Of a DNA stretch of 64,000 nucleotides, positions 16,273 through 25,703 are shown one piece after another; position 1 is the stretch's first letter; the number at the start of each line of letters is the position of its first letter. Both the position numbers and the translations under genes were made by a program. This stretch comes from Shewanella decolorationis S12 (lineage in GTDB: Bacteria; Pseudomonadota; Gammaproteobacteria; Enterobacterales; Shewanellaceae), in the NCBI RefSeq assembly GCF_000485795.1, contig NZ_AXZL01000076.1:769895-833894 (forward strand), in the 5' to 3' direction. A model generated the notes under the pieces. That model was not told where the DNA came from, did not search any database, and was given only the letters and a program-made list of their open reading frames with translations.

Positions 16273-18405
16273 TTACCAGATCTTCACGCGGTCCTCAGGG
16301 GCTAAGTAGAGCTTGTCGCCGGGCTTCACATCGAACGCAGTATACCAAGCGTCTAAGTTACGCACGGTCAGCGCACGGTACATGCCAGGGGCATGGCCAT
16401 CGGTCGCCACGCGGGCACGCAGGGCTTCGTCACGCATCTTAGTCGCCCACGTTTGCGCGAAGCCGATAAAGAAGCGTTGGTCGCCGGTAAAGCCATCGAT
16501 AACCGGTGCAGGTTTACCGTTAAGCGAGGCATGGTAGGCATCGAGTGCGGCCGCTAAGCCCGCCACGTCGGCAATGTTCTCACCTAAGGTCAGCTTGCCG
16601 TTTACATGCAGATCTGGGAATGGCGCATAGGTATCAAACTGTTTCGCCAATGCCTCACCCTGCTTAGCAAACTGAGCAAAGTCCGCTGGCGTCCACCAGT
16701 TACGCATAGCGCCAGTCGAGTCGAACGCCGCACCATTGTTATCGAAGCTATGGCTGATCTCATGGCCAATCACAGCGCCAATCGCACCGTAGTTATAGGC
16801 GGCATCGGCCTTAGCATCGAAGAATGGGGGCTGCAAAATCCCCGCAGGGAAGTTAAGCGCGTTCTGCACCGGCAGGTTAACCGCGTTAACCACTTGCGGC
16901 GTCATCCACCACTCGCCCTTATCCATAGGTTTACCGATTTTGGCGAGTTGATGGGCGTATTCCACCTTTTCACCATTGATAGCATTGGCATAGGCATTGG
17001 TTGGCGATACCGCATAGGCATCGTAATTGCGCCATTTATCGGGGTAACCTACACCCACGGCGATGGTCGCGACCTTAGCTAGGGCTTCCTGCTTGGTTGA
17101 AGGGTCCATCCACTCGAGTTTTTCGACACGCTTGCCAAAGGCAGTCACGATATTGTCGACCATAGCGCTGACTTCGGCCTTGGCCGATGCCGGGAAATAA
17201 TGCTCGGCATAGGCGCGGCCCACGGCATCACCTAGGTATTCATCCAAGGCACTCAATGCGCGTTTATCACGGCTGCGCTGCTCAGGGGTGCCTGACAGCT
17301 TAGTGCCGTTAAAGGCAAAAGAGGCGTTATCGATAGCCGATGGCAATACATCGGCGTGGCTGTTGATATGGTGGAACACCAACCAGTCTTTCCACGCATC
17401 CAGCGGCTCAGAGGCCACCAGCGCCGAGAGATTGGTAATAGCACTGGCGTGATAGGCGGCAAATCTGTCTTGCTTGCCAAGCTGGGCGGCATCTAAAAAG
17501 GCAGTCCAGTCGATACCTGGGGCTTTAGCGTCGAAGTCGGCACGGCTCCACACACCCGATGCCTTAGTGAAATCTTCACTGTCTTCACGGCTGGCGTGGG
17601 CGCTAGCAATTTTATGTTCGAGGGCAAAAATGCGATCGGCACGGGCCGCTGCATCACTGATACCCGCATCGGTCAGCAGTGTTTCGATATAGGCACGGTA
17701 AGCGGTGCGGATCTCGACCATTTTAGGGTCGTCCGACAGATAGTATTCGCGCTCGGGTAAACCTAAACCGCCTTGCAGAATATAAGGCAGCACTTCACCC
17801 GGCGTCGCCAGACCTTGAGTCACGAAAATACCGAAGAGGTTTTCGGTGAAAAAGTCGGTAGCATTGAGAGGGTCCACATCGGCACGCAGGTTAGCACCAA
17901 GCGCCGCCGATAAGGCTTGTTTATCCGCAATGGCTTGATAACGGGCTAAATCGGCTTCCATTGGCTTCATGCCCGCCGCATCGATTGCCGCAGTGTTAGT
18001 GTACGCCTTGTAGAAATCGGCAATGCGCGCATCATCGCTGCCAGCGGCGTGTTCGGCCTTAACTAAGTCGGCTATCAGGCTGGTTTTATGCTTTTCCGTC
18101 TCTTGGAAAGCCACTAAAAATGCGCCAGTGCTTGAACGATCGGCGGGGATCTCTGTGGTTTTCATCCACTCGCCATTGGCGTAGGTATAAAAATCATCGC
18201 CGGGTTTAACCTTGGGCGACATGGCCGCGAGGTTAATGCCGATTGGCGTGGCGGGTTGGCTGGCAGCTGGTGCTGCGCTGGTTTGTACTTTTGCAGCATT
18301 ATCGCTGGCGGCAGCGGCGGTTTCCTTGGCGTTATCACCACAGGCAGTTAACCCTGTCAGTACTGTCGTCGACAGTAATATGGCTGGGATCAGGCGGTCC
18401 GACAT
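16273..18405 (-). CDS. M13 family zinc metallopeptidase (neprilysin/PepO-like) lipoprotein
   Basis: A 710-residue exported peptidase. It has a lipoprotein signal (LTGLTACG, Cys at 22), an Ala-rich linker and the M13 N-domain opening KPGDDFYTYANGEWMKTTEIP. The catalytic zinc site HEISH lies at residues 548-552 and the third ligand and partner in ENIADVAGL at 609-617. The family cleaves short peptides (up to about 40 residues) and here probably acts in the periplasm, tethered to the outer membrane. AAGGAG lies 6 nt before the ATG. Shewanella genomes commonly have several M13 paralogues; which one this is cannot be told. Confidence 0.9.
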   Translation of the reverse strand: MSDRLIPAILLSTTVLTGLTACGDNAKETAAAASDNAAKVQTSAAPAASQPATPIGINLAAMSPKVKPGDDFYTYANGEWMKTTEIPADRSSTGAFLVAFQETEKHKTSLIADLVKAEHAAGSDDARIADFYKAYTNTAAIDAAGMKPMEADLARYQAIADKQALSAALGANLRADVDPLNATDFFTENLFGIFVTQGLATPGEVLPYILQGGLGLPEREYYLSDDPKMVEIRTAYRAYIETLLTDAGISDAAARADRIFALEHKIASAHASREDSEDFTKASGVWSRADFDAKAPGIDWTAFLDAAQLGKQDRFAAYHASAITNLSALVASEPLDAWKDWLVFHHINSHADVLPSAIDNASFAFNGTKLSGTPEQRSRDKRALSALDEYLGDAVGRAYAEHYFPASAKAEVSAMVDNIVTAFGKRVEKLEWMDPSTKQEALAKVATIAVGVGYPDKWRNYDAYAVSPTNAYANAINGEKVEYAHQLAKIGKPMDKGEWWMTPQVVNAVNLPVQNALNFPAGILQPPFFDAKADAAYNYGAIGAVIGHEISHSFDNNGAAFDSTGAMRNWWTPADFAQFAKQGEALAKQFDTYAPFPDLHVNGKLTLGENIADVAGLAAALDAYHASLNGKPAPVIDGFTGDQRFFIGFAQTWATKMRDEALRARVATDGHAPGMYRALTVRNLDAWYTAFDVKPGDKLYLAPEDRVKIW

Positions 18406-18587
18406 ATGAGACTCCTTCCGTTGTTATTCTTGTATTTTTGGTATTTTGGCTATTTGAATGCTTTCCAGCATGGCGAGGCAGTGTAACTGGCGATATGGTG
18501 GGATGTAAAAGAAACTCACACTTTATGATAGAAAGTTAATGCAAAGTCTTTAATACACTCTATCTCTTGGCAAGCGGATGCTTCTAG

Positions 18588-18621
18588 CAAAAAGCAAAAC
18601 AGCCGATGGTTATCGGCTGTT
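18588..18621 (-). terminator. terminator of the CadC-like regulator
   Basis: On the minus strand the stem AACAGCCGAT/ATCGGCTGTT with a 4-nt loop is followed by TTGCTTTTT, about 15 nt past the stop codon. Confidence 0.8.
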
Positions 18622-18636
18622 TAGATGGTTTTGTGA

Positions 18637-19920
18637 TTAAAGCTTAACTTGAGTGTACTGAGTCCACGCCAGCAACTGCCCCATTTGCGGGACGATCCAA
18701 ACGGCAGTGTCCTTATTTTGATAAACCCGATAATAGAACAGATCTTCATCGCGAATATCGTGTTTGCGAATCGCACGGTAAAACTGCATGGCCGAATGGC
18801 TCACCTCATCGGGTTTAGTCAGTTCCTTTTGCGACACTTTGACATGAAATACATCCACATTCAGATCATCAATTTGCGTTTGATACTGCTCAAATTCGCC
18901 TCGGATTGTGTACTTAATTGGTGTGGTTAAACAGTCCTGGTCGGTAATGCAGGAGGTAGAGTAAAACTTACCCCGATTTTGCCCCTCGTACACCAGTGAC
19001 ATGCTCAGATCCGTGCGAACCAGCAACTCACCCGCTACAGGGAAGTAAATATCCGCGTGGTAGTTGTGCTCTAGCAGCTCACCCACGCCTTTATCATCAA
19101 CGGGTAACACTACCCGATTGTAGCGAATACGCTCCTCCATCTTTTTACTGAGCGGAATAAATTCCGCCATGCTGAGCCCTGCGGGTTTAGCATCGATAGC
19201 AGTGATGTTGATTATGCCCTTGCCAGTACAATCCTTGGCATCGAGCGACGGGCAAGTTGAAATAGAGTAGTTTTTGCCATCCGTTGAAGCAAAGGCACTG
19301 AAATAAGGTAAGCCACTGATATGGTTACCTTCTGGTGCTAAATGTTTTTGCCACCATGAGGGATGTAAATGTTCCTCATCGTCGATATACAGCACCTGCG
19401 CCGTCCCCAAAGTACCGCCAATATTGAGGCTGATATATTTATCGGCATTCCATTTGGCGACCCGTTTAACCACGGCATGGTGATCGCTCCAGTACCAAAT
19501 CAAGGTGAGGATCACCCCCAACATGATAATGCCCGCCACCTTGGTCCAGGCAGAGACGCCGACAATCGCATCGCGGATCGCATCGGCATCGTTAATCGCC
19601 AACATCTTCACATGGGACTGTTCGGACACATGCAACTGATAACCCCGGCGCGCCACTGTTTTAAGCTGCACTTCGGTATAGGGTTCTAATTTTTTGCGTA
19701 AGGTGCTGACGCACTGAGTTAACGAGGTGGGTGCGACCACGCGTTCAGGCCAGCCAACTTGCAGCAATTCTTCCTTGGTAAAAATCGCATTCGGGGAAGA
19801 TAACAGCAATACGAGTACGGCGGTTTCTGAAAAAGTCAGGCCGATATGGGTTCCATGAACAAGGTCAACAAGCTCTTTGGCCTGCTCATCTAACATTAGA
19901 TATGAAGTGATTTTATGCAT
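18637..19920 (-). CDS. CadC/ToxR-like membrane-bound wHTH regulator
   Basis: A 427-residue protein in three parts. Residues 1-98 form an OmpR-type winged helix (FTKEELLQVGWPERVVAPTS, then VSTLRKKLEP and VARRGYQL). A single membrane segment lies at about 127-145 (VAGIIMLGVILTLIWYW). A periplasmic domain of about 280 residues follows, with few cysteines. Like CadC or ToxR it should sense a periplasmic signal and bind DNA directly while anchored in the inner membrane. The signal and targets are unknown; it has no paired gene nearby. Confidence 0.85.
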   Translation of the reverse strand: MHKITSYLMLDEQAKELVDLVHGTHIGLTFSETAVLVLLLSSPNAIFTKEELLQVGWPERVVAPTSLTQCVSTLRKKLEPYTEVQLKTVARRGYQLHVSEQSHVKMLAINDADAIRDAIVGVSAWTKVAGIIMLGVILTLIWYWSDHHAVVKRVAKWNADKYISLNIGGTLGTAQVLYIDDEEHLHPSWWQKHLAPEGNHISGLPYFSAFASTDGKNYSISTCPSLDAKDCTGKGIINITAIDAKPAGLSMAEFIPLSKKMEERIRYNRVVLPVDDKGVGELLEHNYHADIYFPVAGELLVRTDLSMSLVYEGQNRGKFYSTSCITDQDCLTTPIKYTIRGEFEQYQTQIDDLNVDVFHVKVSQKELTKPDEVSHSAMQFYRAIRKHDIRDEDLFYYRVYQNKDTAVWIVPQMGQLLAWTQYTQVKL

Positions 19921-20134
19921 GTTAAGCGCCCAAAACTAAGCCAAAACAATAGACTATGATTGCGCTAACAACGGGCAAACACAGTGAAACTCAGCTTCAC
20001 CCGAGAGCAACCGTGATTCCTGGCTACCAAATCAAGATGGCTTATTTTACCTTTTAACAACATAAAATACTGTGACTCTACACTCAGTTTACTTATTGTT
20101 TTTAAAGCGTAAATCTAAACTAATGCAGCAAAAA

Positions 20135-21022
20135 CTAAACCTCTTGCCGTGAAAAAATCCAGCTAGCCAGCAACCCTAAAAGCCCTATCCATGTTGCCAG
20201 CATGGCGTACATCAGCACAGGCCCCATTCCCGTTTGAGCAATCAGGGCGAGACTGCTCTTCGCCGATAGGCTATCGGCGGGATTAGCAAGCAAATTTAAG
20301 GCACGGAAAAGATCGGTAGGATTAATTAAAATCAATAGGTTAAATAGCTGGCGATTGAATACTTCAGCCAAACTCACCAGCGCCGTGAGCAGCACTAAGT
20401 CATAAACCAAGACCAGCACAAACCACAGTAGCAGTAATACGCCTAGGGCTTTGGCCTTTTCACGCACACTCAAACTCACGCAATAGCCCAAAAGCACAAA
20501 CACCAGCGACAGCAAAATCCCGCTGAAAATCAAGTGGATAAATCCGATGATTAAGGCGTGTCTGGCGTGTTCTTCAACAAAGGCCAGCAGTAATAGCACC
20601 GTCGTTCCAAATCCCATTACACAGGCAGTAATCATCACATAGGCATGGCCGAGTAATTTGCCGCACACCAAGTGCCAACGAGCCAAGGGATAAGTGAGTA
20701 ACAACAACAGAGTGCCCGACTCGCGCTCGCCAACAAAACTGTCGTAGCTAAGTAAAATCGCCCCCAAGGGCAAGATAAATACCGCCAGCGTAACTAAGCC
20801 TGAGAAGATTTGTGCGCTCTCGAGCAATACCACAGTGCCCGACACGGCGCTGCCCATAAAACTCACACACAGGGACAAAATCAATAAAATCCCCGCCATC
20901 AAGCCCAACCAACGGTTGCGTAAATTGTCCTTAAACTCTTTCATAGCAACGGCTTGAATGAGTGTCAGCGCCCGTGGGGGACAATATTGAGCACAGCCTT
21001 GCTCGATGATTATCTGACTCAT
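20135..21022 (-). CDS. nosY: NosY-like ABC transporter permease of the sir cluster
   Basis: A 295-residue permease with about six membrane segments (for example LMAGILLILSLCVSFMGSAV and the LVFVLLGYCVSLSV stretch), including the ABC-2 type sequence SFVGERESGTLLLLLTYP. It is the last gene of the sirA operon and starts by the ATGA overlap with the ATPase gene (start 21022, ATPase stop 21019-21021), a sign of translational coupling. With NosF and NosD it would form the Cu-handling ABC module that in nitrous-oxide reductase systems supports copper-site assembly. Here the client is probably SirA, since no nosZ is present. That role is inference. Confidence 0.85.
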   Translation of the reverse strand: MSQIIIEQGCAQYCPPRALTLIQAVAMKEFKDNLRNRWLGLMAGILLILSLCVSFMGSAVSGTVVLLESAQIFSGLVTLAVFILPLGAILLSYDSFVGERESGTLLLLLTYPLARWHLVCGKLLGHAYVMITACVMGFGTTVLLLLAFVEEHARHALIIGFIHLIFSGILLSLVFVLLGYCVSLSVREKAKALGVLLLLWFVLVLVYDLVLLTALVSLAEVFNRQLFNLLILINPTDLFRALNLLANPADSLSAKSSLALIAQTGMGPVLMYAMLATWIGLLGLLASWIFSRQEV

Positions 21023-22065
21023 GCCACTAACTCCCTTTGATCTTGCTCTTCTCCAACAGCCGAGCACACAGCTGACGCATTAGGGCGATTCAGCCCTGCC
21101 ATAAAATGATGGAAAATATCCTGCAAGCTCGCTGGCGCAATGGAAAACTCATGGATTTTAAGAAGATGCAATTGTTCGATAACCTTAGCCTTAAGCGCAT
21201 CGGGCACACTAAAGCACACCCTATTAGCACTTGAGTGGTTCTGCAGTGAGGCAAATAGCGGCAGACTGATAAGCTGCTGATATTGCCAAGGCGAAACGCG
21301 ATGTAACTCAAGCTGGCTTGGCAGCGCGCTTATTGCCCTAAGCTGTGATAAATCACCTGCGGCGAGCAGCCGACCTTGGCCTAAGATCAGCGCGCTATCC
21401 ATTTGATCTTGCACTAATCCTAACTCGTGGGTACTGATAATAATCGCGCAGCCCTGCGCCTTCAATTGCGCCATTTTCTGATATAAAAATGCCGATGCGA
21501 GCGGGTCTAACCCCACAGTCGGTTCATCCAGCAACAACACCTTAGGATCGGCCAATACCGCCTGAGCTAATCCCAAACGTTGGCGCATGCCCTTGGAAAA
21601 GGTGCTTAGGCGTTTATCCTTGGCCGCCATTAGGCCGAATTCTTCCAGCAAAATGGATACTCGCTTGGGGGCGACACCCTTAAGTCTGGCAAAATAGCTT
21701 AAGATCTCCTGCGCCGTCATATTGTCATAAAAGCTCACGTTTTCAGGCAAATAGCCTAATGACAGGTTAGCGTTGGGTCGCTTGGTATGCAGCGATTGCC
21801 CCTGCACAAATAGCTCGCCATGGCTTGGGGAGACAAGCCCCAAGATCATTTTAATCAAGGTCGATTTACCCGCACCATTGTGGCCAAGTAGTGCTAAGGT
21901 TTGGCCTGTATGAAGTTCAAAATTAAGATCCGTGAGTGCCTCAAACTTTGCATAACGCTTACAAAGCCCAATGGCCTTAACCGCCACTTGCCCTTGTGAT
22001 GAAGCCTCGTTTGTCATCAAGGTTAGCGCCTGTTTATGCCTTGCATCATTGCTAAAATGGCTCAT
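21019..22065 (-). CDS. nosF: NosF-like ABC transporter ATPase of the sir cluster
   Basis: A 348-residue ATPase. Walker A GHNGAGKST is at residues 61-69, the signature region reads LSTFSKGMRQRLGLAQAV, Walker B is VLLLDEPTVGLDP and the switch His is in STHELG. The start is the ATG at 22065, which overlaps the nosD stop (TGA 22062-22064) by ATGA; a GAGGGAG site precedes it. It couples ATP hydrolysis to the NosY-like permease. In this operon the likely task is supply of a copper or sulfur factor to periplasmic maturation of SirA (inference). Confidence 0.9.
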   Translation of the reverse strand: MSHFSNDARHKQALTLMTNEASSQGQVAVKAIGLCKRYAKFEALTDLNFELHTGQTLALLGHNGAGKSTLIKMILGLVSPSHGELFVQGQSLHTKRPNANLSLGYLPENVSFYDNMTAQEILSYFARLKGVAPKRVSILLEEFGLMAAKDKRLSTFSKGMRQRLGLAQAVLADPKVLLLDEPTVGLDPLASAFLYQKMAQLKAQGCAIIISTHELGLVQDQMDSALILGQGRLLAAGDLSQLRAISALPSQLELHRVSPWQYQQLISLPLFASLQNHSSANRVCFSVPDALKAKVIEQLHLLKIHEFSIAPASLQDIFHHFMAGLNRPNASAVCSAVGEEQDQRELVA

Positions 22066-23336
22066 TGCCCATCTCCCTCGGTTTTCCATCCCATTAAGGG
22101 AAAGCTGTCACTCACACCGCTTACGCCAGTTGGCTGAAACTGCCGCTCCACCCAACGCAGCAGCAAAACCACAGGGCTTTCCATCAGCAGTTTCGCCTCG
22201 GGATAGAGCCAAAAGAGTTTGTCCAAACTGTCGTTGGGCCGATGGGCGATATCCCCGACACCATCGCCATTAGTGTCCCAGCCCTGATATTCGGACCAGT
22301 AATTGCCCTGCCCCTGATAACTCCACTCGAGTTGCGCCTCGCCAACGTATTTGACTTGGGTTTGATTGGCTAGAATACGATTATGCCAAAGGCGGTTTGC
22401 TTCGCCGCCCATCGCCATGCTAATCCCAGTATCGCTATGGCTAAACTCGTTCGCCTCGATGCGATTATTCTGCGCAGCGTAGATAAAAATACCCTTGCCC
22501 TCGTTGCCAAGCTCCACCGAACCTTGGGGATTGACCACCTCTGTCGCGATATTTGCCTGAATATGGGCATCATTAGTGATATTGAGCAGAATGCCAAAGT
22601 CCCGCGCTTGACTGACCTTGTTGTGGTGTAAAAAGATGTTCTGTGAGTTCATCAAGGCATAACCGCCATCGACGCTAATCGCTTGATTGTTTGAGGCTTC
22701 ATCGCCTCTGGTGTACATGTAATGAATGCCGTATTGCAGCTTAGCGAATTGATTATGGTGGATTTGGCTATCTGTCACCGACTCGAGATACACACCATCG
22801 CGGACAAAAATAAAATGGTTAGCTTGCACTTGGGGTGCGCTCACATGCTTGAGGAATACACCGTCACCCCGATCCAACACATAAATGGCGCCATTACCGC
22901 TAATGCTGTTTTCCATAATGCTGGGCGCACTAAGCTGCTCGCCATAGATACCAAAGCCATCCCCCACCAGCCGATTGCCCTTGATGAGCACCTCGTCAGC
23001 ACCCGGTTGCAGCAAAATACCGGCATTGTGGTAATAAAGATCCCGCCCCCAGTGACGGATATTCAGCCCTTCAACAATGACCTTGGGCGCCGCAATCGTT
23101 AAGGCGCTACCTTGACGCAGGGCATCTAAGGTTGCCCCCGCTTCGCCCTTAAGATGAATCGCGTGGCTGACAGTAAAATTGCCTTCGTAAACGGCGGTGG
23201 CGAGCACAATAGTGTCGCCATCCTGCGCCCGCGTGAGGGCTTGGGTCAAAGCCGCAGAGTCTGTGACCCTAAACTCCTGCGCTAGCCCAACAAGGGATAA
23301 ACTACAGAGCCAACCAAGCAGCAAGCAGCGCCACAT
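22062..23336 (-). CDS. nosD: NosD-like periplasmic beta-helix protein
   Basis: A 424-residue protein with a signal peptide (LLGWLCSLSLVGLAQ) followed by many short repeats of the carbohydrate-binding/sugar-hydrolase (CASH) type that build a right-handed beta-helix, for example ADEVLIKGNRLVGDGFGIYG and ITNDAHIQANIATEV. This is the NosD architecture. NosD binds apo-client or NosL and works with NosFY in copper delivery to nitrous-oxide reductase. No nosZ occurs here, so SirA is the probable client. The gene overlaps nosF by 4 nt and follows nosL by 9 nt. Confidence 0.9.
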   Translation of the reverse strand: MWRCLLLGWLCSLSLVGLAQEFRVTDSAALTQALTRAQDGDTIVLATAVYEGNFTVSHAIHLKGEAGATLDALRQGSALTIAAPKVIVEGLNIRHWGRDLYYHNAGILLQPGADEVLIKGNRLVGDGFGIYGEQLSAPSIMENSISGNGAIYVLDRGDGVFLKHVSAPQVQANHFIFVRDGVYLESVTDSQIHHNQFAKLQYGIHYMYTRGDEASNNQAISVDGGYALMNSQNIFLHHNKVSQARDFGILLNITNDAHIQANIATEVVNPQGSVELGNEGKGIFIYAAQNNRIEANEFSHSDTGISMAMGGEANRLWHNRILANQTQVKYVGEAQLEWSYQGQGNYWSEYQGWDTNGDGVGDIAHRPNDSLDKLFWLYPEAKLLMESPVVLLLRWVERQFQPTGVSGVSDSFPLMGWKTEGDGQ

Positions 23337-23345
23337 ACCAATCGC

Positions 23346-23837
23346 CTACTTATCGCCAGCCAGTAATTCGAGGGTGATCTCATCAAAACGGAGCACGCGG
23401 CCACCGTATTCCTGAGCAAAGGCCTCGGCGGCGGCTTTCGTGCTAAAAGGTGCAACTGCTGGCCCCATCACGGCTTTTTTACTGGTGCCGTAGACATAAA
23501 ACGCGCTGGCGGCATCGATAAAGGCGCCATCGTCTGGTTGATCCCAGTCGGTCGATGCGGCGTCATGCACCATCATGTAATCAATTTGTCTTTTGTTTTC
23601 AGGCTGTAGGGCAAAGTTAAACATATCGCGACTGGAGCAAAACTTTGGCACCATTTTCTCGGCCTTCAAATGCACTTGTCCCTTAGGCCCTGGGTATTTA
23701 GTGATCACCATGCCGCAAAGATGGCAACGGTCATGCTCGTGGATCATCTCGGCTTTATGTTGATGATCCGTGGCTTCACTCTTGTTGCAACCCAATAACA
23801 AAGGAGCGAGTAGTAGCAAACTTAAGTACTTTTTCAT
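23346..23837 (-). CDS. nosL: NosL-like copper-binding lipoprotein
   Basis: A 163-residue lipoprotein with lipobox LLLGC (Cys 17). The mature part opens with a His-containing stretch (DHQHKAEMIHEHDRCHLCGM); C38 and C41 with the following Met form the CXXCGM motif of NosL, which binds Cu(I). The rest contains the FCSSRDMFNFAL segment of the family. The ATG at 23837 follows GAAGGAA; the longer frame to 23930 has none. It lies after sirD and 9 nt before nosD. It probably passes copper to SirA through NosD (inference). Confidence 0.9.
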   Translation of the reverse strand: MKKYLSLLLLAPLLLGCNKSEATDHQHKAEMIHEHDRCHLCGMVITKYPGPKGQVHLKAEKMVPKFCSSRDMFNFALQPENKRQIDYMMVHDAASTDWDQPDDGAFIDAASAFYVYGTSKKAVMGPAVAPFSTKAAAEAFAQEYGGRVLRFDEITLELLAGDK

Positions 23838-23959
23838 CCTGTTATTCCTTCTAAAAAATATCAACACCTCGCCAAGGCACCTTGCAGGGACAGACCTCTT
23901 GTGACGAGGGTTGATACAAAAATGGTTCATCGCTTCAGGCCTTTGGCCTTAGCTTTGGG

Positions 23960-24907
23960 TTAAATTGCGTAGTTTTGACCCGCCAACAGAATGAAGAGTC
24001 GCAAACACATCATGCCTACTACCGCGCACATACCCGACATATAAAACGCTTTGGCCGAATGGCTAAAATGCTTACCCGTGGCGAAGTTAAGGAGCAGTGG
24101 TGCACCAAAACCGATACCGACCACACCAATCCAGAATACGCTTGCCCAGATCCCTTCTTGGAAGGCGGCAAAGGCAAACTGGCCTCCGGCATTGCCAGTT
24201 AACAGCGCGGTGGCGATCATGAAAATAAACAGGGCTTCGGCGAACATAATCGGCCACTCGGCGCCGTGTAGGATCTTCATCTCACCGCTGTGCAAAGGTT
24301 CTTTAAACAACCATACCGCCAGCATTTTGGCTGAAGCGCCGCCCGCTGAAAGCCCTGAGGCAATAAACAGCGCAGGCAATACCGAGGTGTTGATCAGCGG
24401 GAAGCGGATCAGGGCGGAGATTAAGAAACCGGTGTAAGCACATACGGATAACGCCAGTAATAACACCAGTGCTTCCATCGGGCGTCTAAAGCCCTTCAAC
24501 TTAGTGATGATGGGGCCGAGGAACTGCAACTGTGGGATGGCCATCAGCTCTTTTTCAAGGGCGAGTAGCGCGACCACAGCCACTAACGGGATATACACCG
24601 ACAGGGCAATCACACCAATCGACATCACAGAATTTAAGTTATAGAACACCAAAATTCGCCAGAAGAATAAGGGGTTAGTCAAGTCGAGCACCAGACATAA
24701 CATCCCTAAGCTAATGGTGACAAAGGACAGCAGGGTCGCCGCCTTTAAGAAGGCGGTATTTTCAACCTGACCTAAGTAGAACCGCAGTGCCAGCGCAATG
24801 GTTAACGCACCGCCGGAGATGCCGGCGAAGAACAAGTACACCGCAATTGGCCAAGGCCAAGCGACGCCTTGGGAGAGGCCTAGGGTAAATTCCATACTGG
24901 TATCCAT
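23960..24907 (-). CDS. sirD: SirD, NrfD/PsrC-type membrane quinol dehydrogenase subunit
   Basis: A 315-residue polytopic protein with about eight membrane helices and the NrfD opening WPWPIAVYLFFAGISGGAL. In the NrfC/NrfD and PsrC families this subunit oxidises menaquinol at the periplasmic side and passes electrons to the Fe-S partner. It starts 2 nt after sirC ends, so the pair is translationally coupled. In Shewanella oneidensis the SirCD pair is known to feed the octaheme SirA, which fits the order here. Confidence 0.92.
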   Translation of the reverse strand: MDTSMEFTLGLSQGVAWPWPIAVYLFFAGISGGALTIALALRFYLGQVENTAFLKAATLLSFVTISLGMLCLVLDLTNPLFFWRILVFYNLNSVMSIGVIALSVYIPLVAVVALLALEKELMAIPQLQFLGPIITKLKGFRRPMEALVLLLALSVCAYTGFLISALIRFPLINTSVLPALFIASGLSAGGASAKMLAVWLFKEPLHSGEMKILHGAEWPIMFAEALFIFMIATALLTGNAGGQFAFAAFQEGIWASVFWIGVVGIGFGAPLLLNFATGKHFSHSAKAFYMSGMCAVVGMMCLRLFILLAGQNYAI

Positions 24908-24909
24908 AT

Positions 24910-25629
24910 TTACACTCCCAGTTTGACGATTGGTATGTAACGTAAGCTCGGCTCAGTGCCAAACTGTGGCTTAATGCGCACTGAGTCTTTTACCGCTAAG
25001 AGTTTGCTTACGTAGGATTGAGGATCGTTGGCATCACCGAAGATCAGCGCATCGTATTTACAGCTCTGCACACAGGCGGGTAATTCGCCCTTGGCTAACT
25101 TGCTGTTCAAACAGAAATCGCAGTTATCGGCCACATCCGTATCGCTGTTGATGTAGCGGGCGTTGTAAGGACAAGCCCCAATACAGTATTTACAGCCGGC
25201 GCATTTGCTCGCATCCATTGTCACAATGCCCGTTTTCGCGTCGCGGTGCGCCGCGCCAGTCGGACAAACTGTGACACAGGGGGCGTTCTTGCATTGCTGG
25301 CAGGAAACCCGCACAAACTTACGTTCACAGTCACAGCTCATCTTGCCGCAATGTGGACAAGGCTGACCTTCGACACGGCCACTCTGCTGCTCGAGCAATA
25401 CCCGTGACTTGCCTTCAGGTAAATGGTTGGCTTGATTACAGGCGGTTTTACAGTCGCCACAGCCGACACACTTGTTTTGGTCAAAGACCATGACGTAATG
25501 GGGCTTATGGGCGCCGTCAGACTCTTCTTTGACCGAACACCCGGCTAAAGGCGTTAACATCAAAGAGCACATGCCAGCGCTTTTAAGGAACCTCCGTCTC
25601 TCTATATTTTCACTCACAACATCCTCCAT
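24910..25629 (-). CDS. sirC: SirC, NrfC-like periplasmic Fe-S electron carrier
   Basis: A 239-residue protein with a Tat-type signal (ERRRFLK at 10-16, then MCSLMLTPLAGC). Four [4Fe-4S] sites follow: C54/57/60/64, C110/113/118/122, C143/146/149/153 and C170/173/186/190. Between the first two sits an extra Cys group (C92, C95, C99, C101: CPHCGKMSCDC), which could bind a zinc or iron. It should be exported folded and shuttle electrons from SirD to SirA. The Tat signal shows periplasmic location; the precise path is inferred from the Nrf model. It follows the TPR gene by 74 nt. Confidence 0.92.
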   Translation of the reverse strand: MEDVVSENIERRRFLKSAGMCSLMLTPLAGCSVKEESDGAHKPHYVMVFDQNKCVGCGDCKTACNQANHLPEGKSRVLLEQQSGRVEGQPCPHCGKMSCDCERKFVRVSCQQCKNAPCVTVCPTGAAHRDAKTGIVTMDASKCAGCKYCIGACPYNARYINSDTDVADNCDFCLNSKLAKGELPACVQSCKYDALIFGDANDPQSYVSKLLAVKDSVRIKPQFGTEPSLRYIPIVKLGV

Positions 25630-25703
25630 CTATCGGTTTTATACCGACGTTTTTATTTATATCGTTATCGTTCCAACATGCCTGAAAATGGCTAGCGACT
25701 TGA

